From contig JAAVJQ010000004.1 of assembly GCA_012038135.1 (NCBI GenBank), positions 186,001-250,000 on the forward strand: a DNA stretch of 64,000 nt, read 5' to 3'. Below, piece after piece: positions 59,540 through 64,000 of the stretch. Under the pieces are notes generated by a model. It was not told the origin of the DNA, made no database searches, and saw only the letters and a list, made by a program, of their open reading frames with translations. Position 1 is the stretch's first letter, and every line of letters starts with the position of its first letter. Position numbers and translations under genes: made by a program. The stretch comes from Salinimicrobium nanhaiense (lineage in GTDB: Bacteria > Bacteroidota > Bacteroidia > Flavobacteriales > Flavobacteriaceae).

Positions 59540-61945
59540 ATGAAAAGACGAATCAACAAAGTTGCAATTATAGGTTCGGGAATTATGGGAAGCGGGATTG
59601 CCTGCCACTTTGCCAATATTGGCGTGGAGGTTTTACTGCTTGATATTGTTCCAAGGGAGTTAACCGAAAAAGAAAAGAAGCAAGGCCTCTCTTTGGAGGA
59701 CAAGCAGGTGAGAAACCGCATTGTAAACACAGCACTGCAGGATGCTCTTAAATCAAAACCCTCTCCTATTTATCATAAAGACTTTGCCAATCGTATTAAA
59801 ACCGGTAACCTGGAAGATGATATTTCCAGGGTTTCTGAAGTTGACTGGATCATGGAAGTGGTTGTGGAAAGGCTGGATATTAAAAAGCAGGTTTTTGACA
59901 ATCTTGAAAAACACCGTAAGCCGGGAACTTTGATCACTTCAAATACTTCGGGTATTCCTATTCAGCAAATGAGCGAAGGCCGAAGTGAAGATTTTCAAAA
60001 GCATTTCTGCGGAACGCACTTCTTTAATCCGCCGCGATACCTGAGGCTTTTTGAGATCATTCCGGGTCCGAAGACTTCTGAAGAAGTTCTTGAATTCCTG
60101 AATGAATATGGTGAAAAATTCCTCGGAAAAACTTCCGTAGTAGCTAAGGATACTCCGGCATTCATTGGGAACCGAATTGGAACCTACAGTATTATGAGCC
60201 TCTTCCATATGGTACGGGAGCTGGATCTTAGTGTGGAGGAAGTGGACAAGTTGACCGGACCGGTGATAGGAAGGCAAAAATCTGCCACTTTTCGCACCGT
60301 AGATCTTGTTGGTCTGGACACCCTAAGCCATGTTGCTGAAGGTTTGCATAAGGGAGTTCCTACAGATGAGGAGCACGATCTCTTTGCCATGCCCGATTAT
60401 ATTGGCACCATGGTAGAAAATGAATGGTTTGGAAGCAAAAGCGGCCAGGGATTTTACAAAAAGATCAAAAAAGACGATGGTTCCAGTGAAATACACTCCC
60501 TCGATCTTAAAACCCTTGAATACCGGCCCCAGAAAAAAGCAAATTTTGCTACTCTCGAGTTGACGAAAACGATTGATAAAGTAGAAGATCGTTTTAAAGT
60601 TCTTGTGGACGGAAAAGATAAAGCCGGCGAATTCTACAGAAAGAATTTTGCAGCCATTCTCGCCTATTCCTCAAATCGTATTCCCGAGATCACAGATGAA
60701 TTATATAAGATTGACGATGCCATGAAAGCCGGTTACGGTTGGGAACATGGGCCTTTCCAGATATGGGACGCCATAGGCCTGGAAAAAGGTCTCGAGATCA
60801 TGAAGCAGGAAGGTCGTAAGCCTGCAGCATGGGTGAACGAGATGCTGGAGAAAGGCAATAAGAGCTTCTATACCGTGAAAGACGGAAACACATGGTATTA
60901 TGACATTCCGGCCAAGGATTACAAGAAGATTCCGGGGCAGGACGCTTTCATTATCCTGGACAATATTAGGGAATCTAAAAAAGTTTTCAGCAACAGCGGC
61001 GTTGTAGTTGAAGATCTTGGCGACGGAATTCTTAATGTCGAATTCCGCAGCAAGATGAACTCCATTGGCGGCGATGTCCTCGACGGATTAAACAAAGCCA
61101 TTGATCTTGCCGAAAAAGAATATCAGGGATTAGTAGTTGCCAATACCGGAAAGAATTTTTCTGTGGGTGCCAATATCGGGATGATCTTTATGATGGCCGT
61201 TGAGCAGGAATACGATGAGCTGAATATGGCTGTGAAATATTTCCAGGACACCATGATGAGAATGCGTTACTCCTCTATCCCGACAGTTGCGGCGCCACAT
61301 GCCATGACCCTTGGAGGTGGATGTGAACTTTCCCTGCATGCAGATAAAGTTGTTGCCGCAGCCGAGACATATATAGGACTTGTGGAATTCGGTGTTGGGG
61401 TGATTCCAGGCGGGGGCGGTTCCAAAGAGATGACACTTCGCGCCGCCGACACTTTCCAGAAAGATGACGTGGAATTAAATCGCCTTCGCGAGCACTTCCT
61501 AACCATTGGAATGGCAAAAGTTTCGACCTCAGCTTATGAAGCTTACGACCTCAACATCCTGCAGAAAGGAAAAGATATTGTGGTAGTGAATCCCGACCGT
61601 CAGCTGGCAATCGCGAAACAACATGCTTTGCTTATGGCAGAGAACGGATATACTAAACCTATCATGAGAACAGATATTAAGGTTTTGGGGCGTCAGGCAC
61701 TGGGAGCTTTCTATGTAGGAACAGATCAAATGTTCGCCGGAAAATACATTAGCGAACACGATAAGAAGATCGCCAACAAACTGGCCTACGTGATGGCCGG
61801 AGGTGATCTTTCCGAAAACTCCTACGTAAGCGAACAATACCTGCTCGATTTGGAAAGAGAAGCTTTCTTATCGTTAACAGGAGAAAGGAAGACCTTAGAA
61901 AGATTGCAGCATATGTTGCAGAAGGGGAAACCTTTGAGAAACTAG
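59540..61945 (+). CDS. Bifunctional 3-hydroxyacyl-CoA dehydrogenase/enoyl-CoA hydratase
   Basis: An 801-residue multifunctional beta-oxidation protein. The ATG at 59540 opens KRRINKVAIIGSGIMGSGIA, the NAD-binding Rossmann loop of the dehydrogenase domain (about 8-26), with HFFNPPRYLRLFEI and helix-rich dehydrogenase C-domain following. The crotonase domain is C-terminal (from about 500: LNVEFRSKMNSIGGDVLDG, VGANIGMIFMMAVEQ and GGGCELSLHAD). The order is dehydrogenase then hydratase, the reverse of E. coli FadB. Its stop TAG is the first triplet of a heptamer array. Confidence 0.93.
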   Translation: MKRRINKVAIIGSGIMGSGIACHFANIGVEVLLLDIVPRELTEKEKKQGLSLEDKQVRNRIVNTALQDALKSKPSPIYHKDFANRIKTGNLEDDISRVSEVDWIMEVVVERLDIKKQVFDNLEKHRKPGTLITSNTSGIPIQQMSEGRSEDFQKHFCGTHFFNPPRYLRLFEIIPGPKTSEEVLEFLNEYGEKFLGKTSVVAKDTPAFIGNRIGTYSIMSLFHMVRELDLSVEEVDKLTGPVIGRQKSATFRTVDLVGLDTLSHVAEGLHKGVPTDEEHDLFAMPDYIGTMVENEWFGSKSGQGFYKKIKKDDGSSEIHSLDLKTLEYRPQKKANFATLELTKTIDKVEDRFKVLVDGKDKAGEFYRKNFAAILAYSSNRIPEITDELYKIDDAMKAGYGWEHGPFQIWDAIGLEKGLEIMKQEGRKPAAWVNEMLEKGNKSFYTVKDGNTWYYDIPAKDYKKIPGQDAFIILDNIRESKKVFSNSGVVVEDLGDGILNVEFRSKMNSIGGDVLDGLNKAIDLAEKEYQGLVVANTGKNFSVGANIGMIFMMAVEQEYDELNMAVKYFQDTMMRMRYSSIPTVAAPHAMTLGGGCELSLHADKVVAAAETYIGLVEFGVGVIPGGGGSKEMTLRAADTFQKDDVELNRLREHFLTIGMAKVSTSAYEAYDLNILQKGKDIVVVNPDRQLAIAKQHALLMAENGYTKPIMRTDIKVLGRQALGAFYVGTDQMFAGKYISEHDKKIANKLAYVMAGGDLSENSYVSEQYLLDLEREAFLSLTGERKTLERLQHMLQKGKPLRN

Positions 61946-61983
61946 AAACTAGATCTAGAATCTAGAGTCTAGAGTCTGGACTG
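61936..61983 (+). repeat. Heptamer array (TAGARNC unit) overlapping the fad stop codon
   Basis: GAGAAAC, TAGAAAC, TAGATC (6 bases), TAGAATC, TAGAGTC, TAGAGTC, TGGACTG. The TAG of the first full unit (61943-61945) is the stop codon of the upstream fad gene. The array ends 10 bases before the four-helix-bundle ATG. Confidence 0.85.
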
Positions 61984-61993
61984 AGCTGGAAAA

Positions 61994-62356
61994 ATGGGAC
62001 GACATAACTTTAAAAAATTAAAAATTTGGAGTGAAGGGATTTCTCTCGTTGGTGAAAGCTATAAGCTTACCAAAACATTTCCTGCCAGTGAAAGATATAA
62101 TCTTGTAAGCCAGTTAAATCGTTGTGCCGTTTCTATTCCTTCTAACATAGCCGAAGGTTCCAGCAAAAGCACCGACAGGCACTTTAAAAAATTTTTAGAG
62201 AACAGTCTGGGATCAGCTTTTGAATGGGAGACACAACTTATTGTCGCTTACAATGAAAAGTTTCTTTCTAAGGAAAAATTTGAAGAACTGGAAAATAAGA
62301 TTTTACAAATACAGAAAATGATAGGTTCCTTTATGGACAATCTTGGGAATGATTGA
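61994..62356 (+). CDS. Four-helix-bundle protein (S23/bAvd-like), cassette copy 1
   Basis: A 120-residue protein of the four-helix-bundle family (TIGR02436-type), known as 23S rRNA intervening-sequence proteins and related to the accessory variability determinant of diversity-generating retroelements. The family core SIPSNIAEG is at about 51-59 and LGSAFEWETQLIVAY at about 73-87. It is inserted between two beta-oxidation genes and flanked by heptamer arrays of opposite orientation. It has no part in beta-oxidation that I can name; molecular role unknown. Confidence 0.92.
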   Translation: MGRHNFKKLKIWSEGISLVGESYKLTKTFPASERYNLVSQLNRCAVSIPSNIAEGSSKSTDRHFKKFLENSLGSAFEWETQLIVAYNEKFLSKEKFEELENKILQIQKMIGSFMDNLGND

Positions 62357-62389
62357 GTCTAGGTTCTAGGCTCTAGTTTCCAGACTCTC
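62355..62389 (-). repeat. Heptamer array (inverted TAGARNC) overlapping the bundle-gene stop
   Basis: GAGTCTA, GGTTCTA, GGCTCTA, GTTTCCA, GACTCTC. On the minus strand these are GAGAGTC, TGGAAAC, TAGAGCC, TAGAACC, TAGACTC, the same unit as the array at 61936-61983 but inverted. It overlaps the TGA (62354-62356). Confidence 0.85.
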
Positions 62390-62413
62390 GTTTTCATATT
62401 AATAATTAGAACT

Positions 62414-63607
62414 ATGAACAAAACAGCTTACATCGTAAAAGGATATCGAACTGCAGTGGGAAAAGCGCCGCGGGGGGTATTCAGATTTAAAAGGCCAGAT
62501 GAATTAGCGGCAGAAACTATCCAGTTTATGATGGATAAGCTGCCCGACTTTGATAAAAAACGCATTGATGACGTAATCGTAGGGAATGCTATGCCTGAAG
62601 CCGAACAGGGGCTCAACGTGGGACGCTTTATCTCCCTCATGGGACTCGACATTAAAGATGTTCCGGGGATGACGGTGAACCGCTATTGCGCATCGGGTCT
62701 TGAGACTATTGCAATAGCAACAGCTAAGATCCAAAGCGGAATGGCCAACTGCATCATTGCAGGGGGAGCCGAAAGCATGAGCTATATTCCAATGGGAGGT
62801 TATAAACCTGTACCTAATTACGAACTGGCAAAAGCAGGACGGGAAGATTACTACTGGGGAATGGGTCTAACCGCTGAAGCAGTAGCTAAAAAGTACAATG
62901 TTTCACGGGAAGCACAGGATGAATTCGCCTTCAATTCTCACCAGAAGGCACTCAAAGCTCAAAAAGAAGATCGTTTTCAGGATCAGATTGTTCCTATAAC
63001 CATCGACCAAACCTATGTCGATGAGGACGGAAAGAAAAAAACCCGTTCCTATACCATAAACAAAGACGAAGGTCCGCGGGCAGATACTTCGAAGGAAGTA
63101 TTGGCTAAACTGCGACCGGTATTTGAAGAAGGCGGTAGCGTAACTGCCGGGAACTCTTCCCAAATGAGTGACGGAGCTGCTTTTGTGATGGTGATGAGCG
63201 AAGAAATGGTGAAGGAACTAAATCTTGAACCTGTTGCAAGGTTGGTAAGTTATTCCGCTGTTGGTGTAGAACCAAAGATTATGGGAATAGGACCGGTTTA
63301 TGCCATTCCGAAAGCTGCAAAGCAGGCGGGAATTTCCATTCAGGATCTGGAGCTTATTGAATTGAATGAAGCTTTCGCTTCTCAATCCATTGCCGTCATC
63401 AACGAACTGGGATTGGATATGGACAGGATGAATCCCAATGGCGGTGCAATTTCGATGGGTCACCCGCTGGGTTGTACCGGAGGAAAATTAACCGTGCAGC
63501 TTCTTGATGAAATGAGAAAACGCAACCTGCAGAACAAATACGGTATGGTCACCATGTGCGTAGGAACCGGACAGGGAGCAGCGGGGGTTTTTGAGTTTCT
63601 GTCATAA
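62414..63607 (+). CDS. fadA: Acetyl-CoA C-acyltransferase (beta-ketothiolase)
   Basis: A 397-residue thiolase that cleaves 3-ketoacyl-CoA with CoA to acetyl-CoA plus a shortened acyl-CoA, the last step of beta-oxidation. The acyl-accepting Cys92 is in NRYCASGLET. The C-terminal active-site motif is GGAISMGHPLGCTGGK (His and Cys). It follows the bifunctional gene in the usual flavobacterial order, but with a four-helix-bundle gene pushed in between. Confidence 0.96.
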   Translation: MNKTAYIVKGYRTAVGKAPRGVFRFKRPDELAAETIQFMMDKLPDFDKKRIDDVIVGNAMPEAEQGLNVGRFISLMGLDIKDVPGMTVNRYCASGLETIAIATAKIQSGMANCIIAGGAESMSYIPMGGYKPVPNYELAKAGREDYYWGMGLTAEAVAKKYNVSREAQDEFAFNSHQKALKAQKEDRFQDQIVPITIDQTYVDEDGKKKTRSYTINKDEGPRADTSKEVLAKLRPVFEEGGSVTAGNSSQMSDGAAFVMVMSEEMVKELNLEPVARLVSYSAVGVEPKIMGIGPVYAIPKAAKQAGISIQDLELIELNEAFASQSIAVINELGLDMDRMNPNGGAISMGHPLGCTGGKLTVQLLDEMRKRNLQNKYGMVTMCVGTGQGAAGVFEFLS

Positions 63608-63608
63608 A

Positions 63609-63643
63609 AAGAAACAAGAGCCAAGAGACAAGAACCAAGACAA
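63609..63643 (+). repeat. Heptamer array (AAGARNC unit) before the second bundle gene
   Basis: AAGAAAC, AAGAGCC, AAGAGAC, AAGAACC, AAGACAA in strict phase, starting one base after the thiolase stop and ending one base before the next ATG. It differs from the TAGARNC array mainly in the first base of the unit. Confidence 0.85.
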
Positions 63644-63644
63644 A

Positions 63645-64000
63645 ATGGGCAGGCACAATTTTAAAAAGATGAAGATTTGGCAGGAAGGAATGAACCTGGT
63701 CCAGGTCACTTATAAAATGGTGCGAACATTTCCCGAAATAGAAAAATATAATTTGGTTACCCAACTCATAAGATGTGCAGTTTCTATTCCTTCAAATATT
63801 GCCGAAGGGACAAGTAAAAAAACTGATAAGCATTTTTCTCAGTATTTAGACAGTAGTCTGGGTTCTGCTTTTGAATGGGAAACGCAGTTAATCGTTGCTT
63901 ATAACGAGAAATATATTAGTGAGAAACATTTTCAGGAATTAGAAACAAAAATCCAGGATCTGCAAAAAATGATCTCTGGTTTCATTGATGGTCTAGACAA
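63645..64000 (+). CDS. Four-helix-bundle protein, cassette copy 2 (cut by window end)
   Basis: An open frame of 118 complete codons, running off the window without a stop. It begins MGRHNFKKMKIWQEGMNL and has the same core as the copy at 61994: AVSIPSNIAEG and LGSAFEWETQLIVAYNEK are identical or nearly so. Overall identity looks well over half. It is a paralogue in the same orientation, again directly behind a beta-oxidation gene and preceded by a heptamer array. The C-terminus and any downstream array lie outside. Confidence 0.92.
   Translation, partial: MGRHNFKKMKIWQEGMNLVQVTYKMVRTFPEIEKYNLVTQLIRCAVSIPSNIAEGTSKKTDKHFSQYLDSSLGSAFEWETQLIVAYNEKYISEKHFQELETKIQDLQKMISGFIDGLD

Noticed and set aside
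61994..64000. Four-helix-bundle genes considered as part of a diversity-generating retroelement
   Set aside because: No reverse transcriptase, template repeat or variable C-type lectin gene is present, and adenine-biased repeats are not seen. Only the family relation to Avd remains.
1..64000. Search for tRNA, rRNA, prophage, restriction-modification or toxin-antitoxin genes
   Set aside because: No convincing candidate was recognised by eye. A tRNAscan or defence-gene search would be needed to exclude small ones.

Overview
The window looks like chromosomal DNA from a marine-type flavobacterium (Bacteroidota, near Gramella/Salegentibacter). This rests on gene content and style: DUF4252, DUF4136, DUF4199 and DUF5074 families, SusC-era TonB biology, a 950-residue CarB, type B L31, TAnnTTTG-type promoter boxes and few Shine-Dalgarno sites. 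I see no tRNA, rRNA, prophage, CRISPR or complete insertion sequence. Most of it is a housekeeping core chromosome with small repeat-derived insertions in the gaps.

Layout. 1-9.3 kb: YihY membrane protein, nadC, rlmH, a RdgB-type pyrophosphatase, a DEAD-box helicase, a SpoU methyltransferase, a sirtuin and purB. 9.4-14.7 kb: an ECF sigma factor operon with two DUF4252 proteins, divergent from a tandem pair of S41 lipoprotein proteases. 14.7-21 kb: a cobalamin locus, with a B12 riboswitch driving a TonB receptor and a DUF5074 lipoprotein, divergent from binding protein, permease and ATPase genes. 21-26 kb: rmuC, a serine hydrolase, a thioesterase, an SBF-like transporter and DUF423. 26-37 kb: carB, rpmH, a cysteine-less TlpA-like protein, a lytic transglycosylase, mtaB, a GlmU-like protein and rpmE2. 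37-46.5 kb: a glycosyltransferase, phosphosugar mutase, MsbA-type ABC exporter, a second ECF sigma cluster with a Spy-like protein, and an RsmB-family methyltransferase. 47-58.8 kb: purL, an aminotransferase, acyl-CoA synthetase, SGNH esterase, aldo/keto reductase, SMP-30 protein and manA. 59-64 kb: a MarR-headed fatty-acid beta-oxidation operon interrupted by two four-helix-bundle genes.

The most interesting non-genic signal is a family of degenerate heptamer arrays (strict 7-base period) in at least eight places. Two arrays of a common unit, roughly TAGARNC, lie in opposite orientation on the two sides of the four-helix-bundle gene at 61994 and overlap the stop codons of both the upstream fad gene and the bundle gene. 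A third array of the sister unit AAGARNC precedes a second, related bundle gene after the thiolase. This suggests a small mobile or repeat-maintained cassette. Also notable are a 225-base element with 14-base perfect terminal inverted repeats and a perfect 9-base target duplication just after carB (with a heptamer array inside it), and a palindromic repeat read in frame inside purL.

Functional links are the B12 uptake system (one outer-membrane arm under the riboswitch, one inner-membrane arm without), two sigma-factor envelope modules, and the MarR-fad operon with a palindrome at its promoter. All assignments come from reading the sequence and family knowledge; no database search was run.
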